Below are positions 6,269-6,454 of a stretch of 6,454 nt of DNA, piece by piece. The notes beneath the pieces were generated by a model. It was not told where the DNA came from, did no database searches, and saw only the letters and a list, made by a program, of their open reading frames with translations. The stretch's first letter is position 1, and every line of letters begins with the position of its first letter. This DNA comes from an uncultured Planctomycetaceae bacterium. Lineage in GTDB: Bacteria; Planctomycetota; Planctomycetia; Pirellulales; Pirellulaceae. The position numbers were made by a program, and so were the translations under genes. The stretch is from contig CALELC010000497.1 in NCBI GenBank assembly GCA_937904535.1, positions 1-6,454 of the forward strand, given 5' to 3'.

Positions 6269-6454
6269 ATTCACTCCTTCCCCAATTTTTCGCTGGCTGC
6301 GTCGCGGCGGCGCGAGCGTGCAGGCCAGCGGCGCGGCGAGCATGGTCCTCGAACTTGCGGCTGTTACAGCTTTACGCTTATGGAGCGGGTTGCCGCAAGC
6401 GGATCGCCTCGATTTGAGCCTGGCGGCTGAAGTCGATCGACTCGGCCAGGATCC
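6198..6454 (+). CDS. Possible partial ORF running off the right edge (unrecognised)
   Basis: From an ATG at 6198 the + frame stays open for 85 codons to the window end. The second half has G/C-rich third positions and a plausible helical, amphipathic composition (MVLELAAVTALRLW, then LAAEVDRLGQD). The first half is less coding-like, and no Shine-Dalgarno precedes 6198. A later ATG at 6342 is an alternative start. If real, the gene would be divergent from the MFS gene. I recognise no family. The competing reading is a - strand gene end over 6378-6454, which shares the same codon boundaries, so only one of the two is likely to be real. Confidence 0.28.
   Translation, partial: MAGSELLRLAANLEHSVNRWRCDKFTPSPIFRWLRRGGASVQASGAASMVLELAAVTALRLWSGLPQADRLDLSLAAEVDRLGQD
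6378..6454 (-). CDS. Possible C-terminal end of a minus-strand gene (partial, unrecognised)
   Basis: Reading the - strand from the window edge, codons starting at 6452 give ILAESIDFSRQAQIEAIR and then LRQPAP before a TAA at 6378-6380. Third positions are mostly G/C (about 19 of 24), more so than for the opposing + frame, and the sequence reads like a C-terminal helix. If real, it is a gene upstream of the MFS exporter on the same strand, leaving about 230 bases between them for the exporter's promoter. Only 24 codons are visible, so the family cannot be named. Confidence 0.3.
   Translation of the reverse strand, partial: ILAESIDFSRQAQIEAIRLRQPAP

Noticed and set aside
1..6454. CRISPR array, tRNA or rRNA genes, insertion sequence or other mobile element.
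   Set aside because: There are no regularly spaced direct repeats, no recognisable tRNA or rRNA sequence, and no transposase or integrase or flanking repeats. The window reads as a stable core region.

Overview
This 6.45 kb stretch looks like an ordinary chromosomal core region of a GC-rich bacterium. It holds the 3' end of a glutamyl-tRNA synthetase gene, a complete sufB-sufC-sufD iron-sulfur cluster assembly operon, a 7Fe-8S ferredoxin gene, and a major facilitator superfamily (MFS) exporter gene on the opposite strand. The codons are rich in third-position G/C, and Shine-Dalgarno signals are weak or absent at two of the three suf genes. Taken with the gene content, this would suit a Planctomycetes-type organism, but that placement is an inference from general style and cannot be proved from the sequence.

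Layout. Positions 1-270 (+) are the C-terminal end of gltX. Positions 271-576 are a gene-free leader with weak hairpins and a weak promoter candidate. SufB lies at 577-2022, SufC at 2170-2925 and SufD at 2975-4306, all on +. The ferredoxin FdxA lies at 4431-4709 (+). A symmetrical, probably bidirectional terminator sits at 4750-4789. The exporter runs convergently from 6145 down to 4790 (-). Positions 6146-6454 hold its leader, with a small Shine-Dalgarno-led reading frame, and run into the edge of an unresolved neighbour.

How the genes work together. SufB, SufC and SufD form the SufBC2D scaffold. SufC hydrolyses ATP, and the SufB-SufD interface carries the residues that hold the nascent cluster. 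The key residues are visible: SufB Cys391, His419 and Glu420, SufD Cys378 and His380, and the SufC Walker and signature motifs. FdxA is a low-potential electron carrier that is itself an Fe-S protein. It could be a client of the scaffold or supply electrons to it, but it follows a probable terminator and may be expressed partly on its own. No cysteine desulfurase (SufS), SufE/SufU or SufR/IscR regulator is in the window.

I found no evidence of an undescribed system. The points most worth checking are small: tandem hairpins in the gaps after sufB and after sufD, and a well-placed ribosome binding site and small frame upstream of the exporter, in its frame and separated from it by one TGA.
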